The notes under the pieces were generated by a model. It searched no databases, had not been told where the DNA came from, and saw only the letters and a program-made list of their open reading frames with translations. Below, one piece after another: positions 34,482 through 46,404 of a DNA stretch of 64,000 bases; positions within the stretch are counted from its first letter, which is position 1, and each line of letters begins with the position of its first letter. This DNA is from Ceratopteris richardii (Eukaryota; Streptophyta; Polypodiopsida; Polypodiales; Pteridaceae), in the NCBI GenBank assembly GCA_020310875.1, contig CM035422.1, positions 58,674,796 to 58,738,795 on the forward strand. Reading direction: 5' to 3'. A program made the position numbers and the translations under genes.

Positions 34482-36749
34482 TTACTCTGCGACCTTGCAC
34501 ATCCACAAATGAGTATCTTCATGCAGCCATGAAGGATCGGGTGAACTTTCTGAATGCATAGAGATAGAATCTTCTTTCGCTTTGTGGATAGAATTCCACT
34601 GTAGGGGTGGTACATCTCTGAAGGTGTAATCCTTCAAATTGACGATGGTGGTGACCCCTAAGTGTTGTAAGTACAAGGCGTTGGTTCCCCAATCCTGTAC
34701 TATTTGCAATTGTCGTAGGAAGGGTCTTCCTAGGATCATCTCATAGATGTTATTTTTCTCAAAGTCACATATAGCAAATGTATGTTCAAACTCCACACCA
34801 CAAGTGGTTAGAGTTATCCCTTCAAGCAATCCTAGAGGTCTTTCAAAATGACCGTCGGCCATTTGAAGCTTCATTCTAGTTGGTCTTAATGTGGATTTGC
34901 CCCATTGCTTCCACAAGGAGGTGGTCGCAATAGCAACACCAGCACCTGAATCTATGATTGCTTTGGTTGTGTAACCTTGGTAGGTGATTGGAAGATAAGT
35001 ATTACCTTCTTCACCCTCACACATGTCCCCTATTTTGTCTAGAGGTATTTCTGGAACTTTTTGCTTAGAGCCTGTTTTTGGCTTATTGGAATCAAGTTCT
35101 GGAACCTGATCCTTCACATGATTCCATAGCTCAAGTTTTGCTTTGAGCAGCTCTTCTACAGTGAGATGACATTGAACCTTAGTGTTCTTCACGACATCAG
35201 TGTTCCTTGGGACCACTGAGTCTTCATGTCTGACCAGTATTGTGGGAGCTCTGATCTGAAGAGATTCAGATTCCCATGGGCCTAGAAATTGAGGTAGTTC
35301 TTCTAAGGTATTAGATTCAAAACCTATCCTTTTGTCTTCTTGTTGCTCGACTTGATCTCCGTAAATGGATGGAATGTCTTGGGGAAATTGATCATGAAGA
35401 TAATCAATATCGGGAATAGGAGGGGAATTACCCTTCTCCTTGGCCCATTTCTCTTCTTGTATTTCCCGCAAGAACTCTTGAGAGTACTGTTGAATTGAAG
35501 GAGGTATTCCAGCATCCGTGGAATTAGGAACATAAGCTCCCATTGGTGGTGAGCTTCCTCTTTCAATAACTGGTTGAGCCTGTGGAGGTAAAGAAACTTG
35601 TGCTTTGTTCACCAATTGCTCTAATCTTTCAAGTAAGCCTTGGAAATGCAAATCTGTTTTGACAGAGTTTGTCTGATTGAACTTTTGACTAGTCTCAAGT
35701 ATAGCTTGGGCTTGTTCTACCATTTTCATGCACATTTTCATTCGTTCAATCTCTAAATCTGCTATAGGGTAACTCTTGTCTAGGTTTGCAGCTATAGGCC
35801 CTTCTTGAAGTCGAGCCTGGTAGGCCTTGAACATCATGTCCAAGCCTTCTGGGGTTGGATCTGCAAGAACAGACCCTGGTTGCAGCCTATTTACAATGGG
35901 TGGTGGGGTGGGATGAGGTGAAGTGGATGGAGTGTCGGCATGCGAGGGGTTTTGAGATGCGATGTCTTCTATTTTTGTTTTTGCTTCCTTCAAGCTTTCT
36001 TCTAGTTGCGATAACTTTTTATTCCACTTGCGATTAGCCTTCTCTCTGGTATCTTTCCATGTCCTTGTTTTCCTCTTACTAGGTTCTCCCGATTCACTCG
36101 ACTGTGATTGCTCTACTAGTTTATCCTGTTTTAATGCTTGTGCTCTAGTAACTGCCTGTATAGGAGCCACATTACTGCAACTTGAACTTGAATCCGCCAC
36201 TAAGCCTACCACATTAATGGGTGTAATCTTGGGTGCACTGGAGGGGTTTCTTGGACAATCTCTGGGAAGATGGTCTTTGCCACATTCAAGACAAAAAGCT
36301 TGTATTGTGATAGCCTGACCTTGACTCGGAGATGGTGGGTGGGGACAATCACGAAGGAAATGGTCACCCTGACATCTGAAACAAGTTCCTCTAGGGGCTT
36401 GTGGTCTCACTTGTCTCAATTGGGGCCTAGGGTTAGCATTTGTGTACATGACATTGGAGTATTCAAGCTCCCAATTTTGTTCCATAGGTTGTGCCTCATA
36501 TTGATACGGGTAAATCTCACTATGTTCAGGTGACTCTGTGTAATAAGCATGTGGACTACCTTCATGGGAGTAGTCTGAACTATGAGCATGAGAGTCATTC
36601 TCTGAGATCAGTGGGGTCACTGGCACAAATGCTCTATTAAGGTTCTCTTCTGCCACTGCATACTTAACTGGAATTGTATTGGCAAGAGCTCGTGGTTGGT
36701 TTCCCAAGACTGGTTATGGCCTATATGGTGCCTGATATTGCTGTTGTGG
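34482..36749 (-). pseudogene. gag C-terminus and first protease, element A
   Basis: Open frame of 741 codons from Met at 36707. Zinc knuckles CFRCQGDHFLRDC (109-121) and CLECGKDHLPRDC (139-151) both have CX2CX3HX4C spacing, one residue shorter than the retroviral form. A Pro/Ser/Gln-rich region follows, then an aspartic protease with DSGAGVAIAT at 586 and ILGRPFLRQ at 658. It processes the polyprotein in intact relatives. A TGA at 36750-36752 and a TAA just before Met separate it from the capsid part; the TGA is also present in B. Confidence 0.88.
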
Positions 36750-38491
36750 TCAATAATATGGCTGTTGGTATTGGTTCTGATACCTACCTTGTGGGTAAGG
36801 TTGTTGATAATTTTGTCTAACAGCCTGCCTATTGTAGGGACAATCTTGAGCCGTGTGGTTCATGTATTTTCTCTCAATAGTGCAATATGGAGTATTCCTT
36901 TCTCTAATGTTTTGTTTTTGCATTGGGCATACGTTAGCCATGTGGTCCCCTCCGCAGGTATAACATCGGTTCAATGAGGTGACTCTTGGTAGTTGTTTAT
37001 TTTGAACTCCTAGCTTCTTGACGACTTGCTTTGCTATCTCATCTATTTCCGTGGAGATTTTCGAAGTATGACTAGTAGAACTATCAGAATCCTTATAGAG
37101 TTTGGACAATCCTAACTCCTCACCCAAGTTATCTTCTATGTCAATGCACGTCCGCACGCACTCTTCTATGGATCTGGGCTCTTTCAAGTACACATATGAT
37201 CTTAACTTTGTGCTCAGTAAGCCATCTAAGAACAAAGCCACTTGTTTGGCTAGTGTGGGTAACTCTGGAGCAGGGCACCTTTCTAGGTAGTGTCTGAACC
37301 TTCTACCTGCTAGTCGCACTGTTTCTTGGGGTGTCTGCTTGAAACTGTGGATCAAAGATTGATGTGTTATGTCTGATACCACTCTTGGAAAATTCTACAA
37401 TGAATTTGTCTAGCAGCTGACCTATATCGTGATAGTTGCGACTACTCAATGGTTGAAACCAAGCCAAGGCAGTGCCCTTAAGAGTCAAACCAAATGCCTC
37501 GTATTGGGTGAATAAATCCTCAACTTGTTCAGCTCTTAACACTTGTTTGAACTCAGCCACATGATCATAAGGATCTCCTGACCCGTCAAAATAATTCTTC
37601 ATTGCCTTGATCACTTGAGTGGGTCTAAGGGTTCTTGTGTGCTCTCGAGGTCTAGGCAATGGAAAACCATGTTCATCTCTTTGTTGCCTATGTGCTTGAT
37701 GTCTCTCTCTTTCAGGTCTTTCATTTTCAAATCCTGCTCTATTTCTGCCCACCATGTGTGCAAAACTTACCTCAGGTCTCTCTCTACTTCTTTCTCTCTA
37801 GGCTTCATGAGCTTTGGATGATCCTACTCCTTGGAGGCCATGGGATACATTCGATCTTGGTGGAGGAAAAATCAATTCACTCTTCCAAGTATATGCATGT
37901 CTATCATGTTCTGTTACCAAGAAAATTTTCTCTAACGTCTTATCCAGGTAGACAACTTTGCCTGGTATCTCTGGATCCTTGAACTCGTAGATGATGACTA
38001 TGCCCAATTGGCTAGGTTGATCTGGCTTGAATCTCCAAAAGGCTTCCTCTATTTCTCTATTCAAGAATAGTTCTATGCTTTTGTTGTCTTGAGGGATCCA
38101 GTCTGGAGTGATCACTCTGGTCAAAACTGACTTACCTCTAGGAGTCTAGGGTCCTTGTCCTACATTTCCTTGTTCTAGGTCTCCTATCTCATTCTCAGGA
38201 ATGACATTTCCAAACTCATCAGTCCTATCTGGTAGGTTGGTTACCACTTACATGGCTCCTTTCCTTATCAATGTATGAACCCTCTTCGAACTTGACCACC
38301 GGGTGTTCAAGTCCAAAGGGTTGATCTGGATTTTTGAGTTGGACCACTGGTCGCCTCAAGCCATCCTCATAGATGCGAGCACCTAATCGGTTGGTCCGAA
38401 TATATTCCAATTGTGTCTTATAGGGACCTTTTGGTGTTTGTAGATGGGCAGTTCCTAAGCCACCTGTAGGTTTCCCCATGCTAAAAGACAT
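36750..38491 (-). pseudogene. gag N-terminus and capsid region, element A
   Basis: Begins at ATG 38491 (MSFSMGKPTGG), matching the B start. It runs in three frame segments: 38225-38491, 37303-38124 and 36750-37382. Retrotrans_gag-type capsid motifs include FTQYEAFGLTLKG and AWFQPLSSRNYHDIG, then AKQVALFLDGLLSTKLRSYV. A knuckle CYTCGGDHMANVC follows, with a conserved half-motif CTIERKYMNHTAQDC (CX8HX4C) shared with D. One-base frameshifts occur near 38130-38230 and 37310-37380. It would form the virus-like particle in an intact copy. Confidence 0.85.
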
Positions 38492-38883
38492 TTCTAAGTC
38501 ACTTGTGTTAGAGTTGAGTACGTAAGGACAACCACTTAGTTGTTGTGCCCAAGACTTAGCTGTATGGTTGACACTGGACTGAGAAGATCTAATGCTTTGT
38601 CAATCCTTGCCTAGATGTCTACCAAATCTCAGGTTCATAAGCTTTGGTTAAGACTCCAAAATTTCCCCTTAGTATGGTTCAAAATCCTTTGGAGTCCCCT
38701 TGGGTTCTTGGTCCCACCGGAGGGTCAACTTCAAAATATCCTATCTGAAAATCAACTTCAATATCCTATCTTCAAAAAGAGCTTTCCAACGAGCTATAGA
38801 GCTCAAAAAATGGACTTTGGATGAAAAAGTTATGTCAAATCAGGCTCCTGGGGGTCAAAACAAGCAAACAGGACCTTTTGGAA

Positions 38884-39845
38884 AAAATCGCGATTTTGTG
38901 AACTTCAAGAGAATCGCAATTTTGTGAAACCAAGAGAATCGCGATGCTGTGAAATTAGAGAATCGTGATTTTGTGAACTTCAAGAGAATCGCGATGCTGT
39001 AAATCTCCAGAGAATCGCGATTTTGTACCTTGAGAATCGGGATTTCACAAAATCGTGTTTTTGGCTGAAAATCGTGATTTATGAGAATCGCGATTTTGAG
39101 CAGAAAATTGTGTTTTTGAGAATCGCAATTTTGAGCAGAGAATCATGTTTTTTAGAATCGCAATTTTGAGCAAAGAATCGTGTTTTCACAGAATCGTGGT
39201 TCACAAAATCGTGTTTTCACAGAATCGTGTTCTAGAGAATCGCAATTTTGTCTCAAAGAATCGTGGTTTTCAAAATTTAGAGAATCGCGATTTTGAGCAC
39301 AAGCACAGAATCGTGTTTTCTCATAATCGTGTTTTTTTGGCTGAAAATCGTGATTTGTGAGAATCACAATTTTGAGCACCACCACAGAATCGTGTTTTTG
39401 AGAATCGCGATTTTGAGCAGAGAATCGTGTTTTTGGGAATCGTGATTTTGAGCAGAGAATCGTGCTTTCTCAGAATCGTGTTTTTGACATGAAAATCACG
39501 ATTGCCAACAGAGAATCGTGTTTTAGATAATCGTGTTTTAGAGAATCGTGTTCTAGAGAATCACGATTTTGTCTCAGAGAATCGTGGTTTTCAAAAATTT
39601 AGAGAATCACGATTTTGAGCACAACCACAGAATCGTGTTTTCTCACAATCATGTTTTTGGCTGAAAATCATGATTTGTGAGAATCGTGATTTTGAGCACA
39701 ACCACAAAATCGCGATTCTGAGAATGACCTCAGAATCGTGTTTCCTTCAGAGGGTTTTTAGGCGGGAAATAGAAAATTGTGATTTTTCAAAAAAAATTGA
39801 ATTTTTCACAGAATCGCGATTTTCTTCACAGAATTGTGTTTTTTG
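38884..39845 (-). repeat. Palindromic ATCGCGAT/ATCGTG leader array of element A
   Basis: Nearly 1 kb between PBS and gag of dozens of GAATCGCGATTTTG and GAATCGTGTTTT units with irregular spacing. Many units contain the self-complementary AATCGCGATT. It matches the position and style of the B array but has a different order of units. Reading frames across it (39152-39385 and others) are repeat artefacts. Confidence 0.85.
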
Positions 39846-40167
39846 GCGGGAAATTCAAATTTTTGAGCGCCGACAATGGCGAGCTCTGTATGTGCAGAAA
39901 ATCATGAAAAAACACAGGCGCTTGCTCTCCCTTGCATCTCCTAACACCTTCACACACAATGATGCATGAAAAATGGTATGAAAATGGTGAAAATGCACTA
40001 AAAAATGAGAAATTTCTATGAAGAAGAAGATGGAAGAAGATGGAGATGGTGATGATGATGAAGATGAAGAAGAAAAATCAGAAAATGAACAAAAATGACA
40101 GTTTTTTTACCTTCCAATGTCGCAAATCTACAATCTTACCATCACAACGATCGTCCTCGAAGCTCTC

Positions 40168-40185
40168 TCCTCGGCAACGGTGCCA
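40168..40185 (-). promoter_or_regulatory. Primer-binding site of element A (tRNA-Asp type)
   Basis: On the minus strand TGGCACCGTTGCCGAGGA lies eight bases inside the 5' LTR. Two mismatches to the tRNA-Asp site. Confidence 0.83.
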
Positions 40186-40193
40186 AAATTTGG

Positions 40194-40801
40194 TGTAGCT
40201 CAAGCGTAAGCACAACCTCCTTTATTTGTCAATCCGCGGAGACGTGAGGACCGGTATGAAGACCATGAGCAAGTGAAGGCACAAGTGCGTGAGTGAAAGC
40301 ACACAAGCATGCACACACATACACACACACGTGCACAAGGTAAGATCAAAGAGAGGAACAATGGAAAGCTTCTATTGCAAAGAGTGCTCTTACAAAAGCT
40401 CTATTCTCTATCAAGCTGACCCCAAAAATGAGCTCTCTAGCTCTTTTTATAGTTTTTTGAGTAGTTTTGGCCTTGTCCAGACCTAGTGTCCAGCCTAGTT
40501 AAAAATTAGGTTCTAGGGCTTATTTGAGGGCTCAAACAAAGTCTAAAAATTATGAAAATTGGTATGATGGTACTTCTAATACTCCTCAAGCTCGAGGACT
40601 CCTCGGCTTGAACAAAATGGAGTTATAAAAATAGAAAATGGTATTTACAATGGTTTTTAGTGATGAAAATCACTATTTTTGTAGGGATTTCTTCTGGAAA
40701 TTTGACATACACTTCTTGGAGCTCCCTACTCGCTCCTTCTTCTTGTGTGTCCACCTCTTTGATGTGCTCCTATGCTTTGTCCTTGACCTTCAGCTTCAAC
40801 A
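40194..40801 (-). repeat. 5' LTR of element A
   Basis: 608 bp, TGTAGCTC to CTTCAACA on the plus strand, followed by the ATGAC duplication. The last 101 bp (40701-40801) are duplicated further right together with RT sequence of element B. Confidence 0.92.
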
Positions 40802-41275
40802 ATGACTTATATGCTCATTCCCAAGAAAGAAGATATCACATCCCTGAGCTTAGATAGATCTTCAACAAGTGTAGAGAATATCGAGTTTGTTTGACATACA
40901 CTTCTTGGAGCTCCCTACTCGCTCCTTCTTCTTGTGTGTCCACCTCTTTGATGTGCTCCTATGCTTTGTCCTTGACCTTCAGCTTCAACAATGACTTATG
41001 TGCTCATTCCCAAGAAAGAAGATATCACATCCCTGAGCTTAGACAGATCTTCAACAAGTGTAGAGAATATCGAGTTTGTTTGTTTGACATACACTTCTTG
41101 GAGCTCCCTACTCGCTCCTTCTTCTTGTGTGTCCACCTCTTTGATGTGCTCCTATGCTTTGTCCTTGACCTTCAGCTTCAACAATGACTTATGTGCTCAT
41201 TCCCAAGAAAGAAGATATCACATCCCTGAGCTTAGACAGATCTTCAACAAGTGTAGAGAATATCGAGTTTGTTTG
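40701..41275 (+). repeat. Triplicated LTR/RT junction
   Basis: A unit of 189-193 bp, made of the last 101 bp of the A LTR plus about 90 bp of B RT (DLCAHSQERR region), occurs three times: from 40701, 40890 and 41083. Copies 2 and 3 share TATGTGCTC and TAGACAGATC; copy 1 differs at both sites. Both joins use TTTGA microhomology. The duplication happened after element A inserted. Confidence 0.88.
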
Positions 41276-42776
41276 AACCCAGAAAAGTGTGTATTCATGG
41301 TAAGACAAGGTAAAATCTTAGGTCATATTGTTTCCAAGAACGGAATATCAACAGACGAGGATAAAGTAAGAGCCATAGCAGAGTTGCCAAGGCCAAGGAA
41401 TGTTAAACAGGTACAAGCCTTTATGGGCCATTGTGGATATTATCGTAGATTTATCTACATGTATGCGATCATAGCTAAACCTCTTTATGGTTTGTTGACA
41501 AATTTTGAGTGGAATGACAATTCCTTCAATGAGTTGAAGAAACGTTTGTGCACAACACCAATATTGACCACTCCTGATTGGAATAATCCATTCCATGTCC
41601 ATGTGGATGCCTCCAATCATGCCATAGGATGTGTGCTAGCAAAACCCACAGGTGAAGGAAATCTAGATTTGCCTATAGCATATGCCAGCAGACAGCTCAC
41701 TACAGCCGAGGGAAATTATACAACAACAGAGAGAGAAGGTTTAGGCATGGTATATGCCGTGAAGAAGTTTAGGCACTATCTATTGGCCAATAAGTTCAAG
41801 TTTTTCACTGATCATCAAGCTTTGTTATATTTGGTCAATAAACCTTGCAATACAGGACATTTAGTAAGATGGTTTCTCTTACTAACGGAATATGACTTTG
41901 AAGTTGTTGTTAAAAAAGGTAGAACCCACCTTCGGGTAGATCACCTTTCTCGCATTACTTCAGGAGAGTCACCGCAAGGAGTGTCTGATGAACTACTTGA
42001 TGCTTATCTGTTCAATTTGGAAGTTGTTCCTAAATGGGCAAATAAGTTGGTACTAGTCCTCACCTTCGGACCCGCAAATAAGAATGTGAAAACCTCACAA
42101 GAAGAAATTGTAAAATCACAAAAATATCACATATTGGCAGGAAGCATGTACAAACAAGATACGGAGGGTGTACTCGCTTGTTGTGTCGAGGATGACAAAC
42201 ATACTAGCTGGTTGCAACAAGCCCATGAAGGATTGCTAGGAAATCACTATTCTAAACAACGAACATTGCAGAATCTAAAACGTTTAGGAGTGTATTGACC
42301 TAGCATGGACAAAGAAATACATGAGTGGATTAAGAATTGTCCAATGTGCAGAGAGAGACCCCCAGTGGAGCATGCCACCCTTTATCAAGTGTCATTAATT
42401 CTTGATTGGAGTGCTCCATTGGTAGAGTTTATGAGATCGGGAACGTTACCCAAAGAGGCTAGTCTAGCAAGAAGACGAAGCATGGAGCAAGAGGCTCAGG
42501 ACTATGCTTAAGTTGGAGACAACTTATATCGAAGAGGCAAGGATGGTTATCTAAGATTGTGCGTTCATGAATCAGACTATTTGAAAGTCTTAGAAACTGC
42601 ACATAGCGGTGTTGCAGGTGGACACTTCGGTCCTGATCGAGTAATCAAGACCATCCTATTCTCAAGGCTTTGGTGGCCCACTCTTCATATGGATGCACAT
42701 ACCTATGTGAAGAAATGTGACACATGCCAACGTGCACAATATCCTATCAGAAAAGACGAGATGCCTTTGAGGCCCA
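40802..42776 (+). pseudogene. Element B RT C-terminus, RNase H and integrase zinc module
   Basis: Element B resumes with the residues after YVDD (the triplicated junction lies within this). A long open frame (to 42298) holds NPEKCVFMVRQGKILGHIVS, the RNase H motifs HVDASNHAIGCVLA, TEREGLGMV and FFTDHQALLY with all expected acidic residues, and a linker to LLGNHYSKQRTLQNLKR. A TGA at 42296 is followed in frame by CPMCRERPP. A TAA at 42509 is followed by the H2C2 region (GGHFGPDRV, KKCDTCQRAQYP) to LRPM, where the 42777 LTR is inserted. Less damaged than the same region of A. Confidence 0.88.
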
Positions 42777-43823
42777 TGTTAGACGGCCGCCGAAAAAGAA
42801 CAAATGTACTATGACAGACGTCTTAAATGTAAAAGAACCTTTTTTGAAATGCGTGTGTAACTAAAGATTCGTGCACCCTTGTAACAAATCTTCTATATAA
42901 GGCAATGAGAAAAGAGTGGTAGAGAGCCCGTTTTGGGGAATTGTGAGCATACTGTTTGAATCTGTGTGTGATGTGTCGATGAGAAGATTGAGCTCTGTTC
43001 TGTTCTGTTCGGATCTGTCTATTCGACTATTCTCCCTGTAGTGCAGAGTTACGACTCGGTAGTAGTGTGTTGTGAATCTGTTTGGTGATAGTTATATGCG
43101 GTTCTGGATTTTATCACGGAATAAGTGTTGTTTATCAGTTTTCTATTGAACAAGGGACTGTGTAAGGCCGAAGCGAACTATTTGCGTGTTAGCATTTTTT
43201 GTTAAGTAACCAGGTTCGATACAATAGTCTGCGTTCACTGTTGATTCCGATCACAGGAAGGACTCGTATCGGTAATGGTCTGAACGCGAGTGGAAACAAT
43301 GATAAGTTTGTGACGAGTCGACTGTTGGTAGGAACTTGTTGCTTGAGTTTGGCATACGGTAAGTTTGCATACCTTCGAGTATAGCTGTCTGTTGTGTTAT
43401 TGTTCGGTATACCTATCTGTCACGAAGAAGTGCATATTGAGTGGCATTCGGTTAATGAAGTTGAGTATTCTATTAGTTATAAGTCAGAACCGGACTACTG
43501 CTCTGTTGCTATAGCAGGTCCAGTCCAGAAGTTCTAAGTCCCAGTATGCCGAACAGTTATCAGTGTTCAGAGTCAAGTACTGAGCTAAGACGCGATAGAG
43601 CATTTATGATTGTGTGAGAAGTTGGGAAAATAGTACAGGGCCTCTGTCTAACAGACCCCTACCACTCCCAAGAACCCATGTGGCTAAGAGGTAACTTAAT
43701 ATTAGTTATCTCGGTATTGCCAATTGATTTACCTGAACATGGAAGAGTAAAGATTGAAGGGTTCGGGAACGTCCGACTTTTGAAAGTGTTTTGAGTCTGA
43801 AGTCAGAAGTTTAACGACTAACA
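42777..43823 (+). repeat. Probable solo LTR with CCCA duplication
   Basis: 1,047 bp from TGTTAGACGG to CGACTAACA, flanked by CCCA on both sides (42773-42776 and 43824-43827), inserted between two methionine codons of B integrase. TATATAA at 42894-42900 suggests plus orientation with a short U3. There is no PBS, PPT or protein domain, so a solo LTR is preferred. The ends match as inverted repeats over 8 of 10 bases, so a non-autonomous DNA element is an alternative. One 61-codon frame (43199-43384) is not convincing. Confidence 0.7.
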
Positions 43824-44815
43824 CCCATGATGGGAGGATGTGCATTCTCGAAGTGGGGTGTAGACTTTGTAGGTCCTATTAACTCCCTAGCTAGAAACTC
43901 CCATGCAGAGTACATCATTGTAGCCACAGATTACCTTACCAAGTGGGTGGAAGTAAAAGCACAACAAAGAATGATGCTCAAACAATAGCTAAGTTCTTAT
44001 TTGAGAATGTGTTCACAAGATATGGACTACCAATAGAGTTAATGAGCGATAGAGGCACACACTTCTTGAATGAAGTCATTGAAAATCTTCTCCAAGAATT
44101 CTTGGTGATACATAAGAAGTCTGCCCCCTATCATCCACAAGCTAACGGACAAGCTGAGAGTACAAACAAGATCCTATAAAATGTCTTGACCAAGCTTGTC
44201 AATAACAAATGCTCTGATTGGGATAAACAGCTTCATCATGCTGTTTGGGCTTACCGAGTTGCCTACTACAACGGTACTCAATGCCACCCCATTTCAGATG
44301 GTCTTTGGACAGAATGTTGTGCTACCATTAGATTTCTTAATCCCGGCTTTAAAAGTAGCACAAGAGCATGAGTGGAATGGACATGAGTTGTCCTCTAGGA
44401 TCTTTGATCTAGAACGCTTAGGTGAGACGAGGCTACAAGCGGCAGCAGGCATCTATGCTACAAAGAAAAGACAAAAGGCATACTTTGATGCACACATCAA
44501 GGATAAGGGACTGAAAGAGGGAGATCTAGTGTTGGTTTATACACTAAAGCAACATGCTCGTAAGTTGGAAAAAAGAGGATACGGACCCATGATCATTAAT
44601 AGAATTTCCACTAGCGGTGCAGTTCAGTTGGCCACTCTAGAAGGAGATATCTTGCCAAACTATATTAGTGGATGTACAGTCAAGCTTTATCAAGAACCTC
44701 TTACAGAGGATATGCTAATGAGACTCAACACTGCTAAGAAGCAAAAAGAAGAGGAGTTAAGGGTGAGATAAGAAGCATAGGCAGAGGCCAGAGAGTGCAT
44801 TAGGAAAAATAATTT
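43824..44815 (+). pseudogene. Integrase core and C-terminus, element B
   Basis: Resumes at MGGCAFSKWGVDFVGP. DDE residues are visible in VDFVGP, MSDRGTHF and QAESTNK. A TAA at 44177 and a frameshift around 44270 (after WAYRVAY) break it. The C-terminal part, in the frame open at 44196-44771, has GPMIINRISTSG and PNYISGCTVKLY. It then passes by TAA and TAG codons (44769-44780) toward the next domain. Confidence 0.85.
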
Positions 44816-45962
44816 AAGGCGACTAGGCCTAGATGTCAACTCAAAAGCCCGAAAATATCACATGGACATGTGCCAAAAATCGAGCATAACTACTTCTCAA
44901 ATAATTGACCGACGTCCCTTTGTGACCATAGAGATAGGATAAGGAAAGAGTGCGAGGACTGTGAAAGCATTCATTGACTCAGGTGCAACAACTAGTGCAG
45001 TTAGACTCTCATACTGCCAAGACTTGCAGTTAAACATCAATCCCATAGAAGCCTATCTCATAGGAATGGGAGGAGTGGAAACCCCTTGTTTGGGGGAGGT
45101 GGAACTTCCCATCTACCTTCAAGATGTTCCAATGAGAGTCAAAATGCTAGTGTGTCAAGATGAGCACCTTACAGAACCACTTGTCTTGGTTCAAGATTGG
45201 ATTTATGACCATGCAATCAACCTGAACCTCAGAAGTCAACTTCTTCAAGTTTGGGTACATGAACAATGCATTACATTAGAATTAGAGAACGGCATGCTCA
45301 TAGATCATGGCACCACACACTCTCTTAGTTCCTCTAAGACTAATCTTCACGAGCAAGATGTTATATGTGTCAAAAGCTCTATGATCCAGAAGGACTCAAT
45401 CATGGAAGGAGAGTCGCAAAGGCAAGCAAACCCTCCTTCTTTTTCGAAAAGTAAAGCATCCACAGTAGTTCAACCTCACAATCAAGCACAACAATTCAAG
45501 ACAACTGCTATAGCAAATAGAAAGACACCCTTCAACAAGAAAGTAGTTCCGAGCATGAAGCAAATCTGGGTACGCAAAGGAGAGCAACCACCATCCTTGC
45601 CCCCACAAATTCCATCCAGGCAAGCCAACCAGGCCAGAAGACGAAGGCAAAAGCTCGGACAAGCTCAACCACAAGGTATCCAACAAGTTTGGGTGCCTAA
45701 GAAATTAGCTGCAGCTCAACAAGGGCGATTACAGATGTGGGTACCTAAGAAGCTCTTACATCCACAACAACCTATGTTCTCCCACATGCGAAAGGTCTCA
45801 ACAAAGAAGCCACAAAGAGAAAAGGGTAAGAACTGCATACAGAGATCGAAAGAAGATCAGATCACCTCTTCAACAATAGTAGGAAGATGTGCAAAAAGGG
45901 TATGGGTTTGGAAGCCAAAAGTACAAGTAGCTTCCACTGAACCAAAGCGCCAACCACACTAG
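44816..45962 (+). CDS. Second retropepsin-like domain after integrase (element B)
   Basis: The integrase frame continues through NLRRLGLDVNSKA (CGA where A has TGA) into this region; a TAA at 44939 interrupts it before the 333-codon open part at 44961-45962. The same protease-like features as in A appear: FIDSGATTS, GGVETPCLGEVELPIYLQ, and VLVQDW where A has VLGQDW, so the conserved glycine is lost in B. The basic tail repeats the pattern KQIWVRKG, QQVWVPKKL, LQMWVPKKL and KRVWVWK. No gene symbol is assigned. Confidence 0.7.
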
Positions 45963-46359
45963 ATACCACAATTAAGAAAACATCCAAAGAGGAAGATGCC
46001 TGAAGTGATCTCTATAGTGCCAAATGTTGTTCTAAAATGGACCCCAATAAGGAGGATTACATCATTTTGAGACCCAATGGATACCTCCACCAAAGTCGGC
46101 ATCAACATCTACAAGTAACATCGAAAGCCTCGACGAGCAACAACCATGTGCTCCTTGCACAACCCTGTCTTTTGCACCATTCAGGTTATGCATTTCCAAA
46201 GTATGCATTAATATAGGGCCATATTACACGACCGTGCATAGACACACTTGAGAATCCCAGGCACAAGAGCACATTGACATATGTCAAGTACTTTTATTGA
46301 TACTAACCTTTGTCTTCTTGTTTTGTGACATTGTTTCGTGAAAAAAAAAGAAGAAGGAG

Positions 46360-46404
<45 letters not shown>

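Larger units (their letters stand above)
21968..40801 (-). mobile_element. Ty3-type element A with ATGAC target duplication
   Basis: LTRs at 21968-22574 and 40194-40801 are flanked by perfect ATGAC duplications (21963-21967 and 40802-40806), inside the RT gene of element B. With copia-4 removed the element is about 13.2 kb. On the minus strand the order is LTR, tRNA-Asp PBS, palindromic leader array, gag, protease, acidic linker, RT, RNase H, integrase, second retropepsin-like domain, 3' region, PPT, LTR. No chromodomain follows integrase, pointing to the non-chromoviral Athila/Tat side of Ty3 elements. LTR divergence by eye is about 16 of 608. Coding is broken by several frameshifts and stops. 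Confidence 0.92.

Noticed and set aside
43199-43384. Small frame within the 42777-43823 insertion
   Set aside because: It has no motif and lies in a probable LTR.
45396-45686. Minus-strand frame of 96 codons
   Set aside because: It is the reverse strand of the B protease-like tail and has no independent support.
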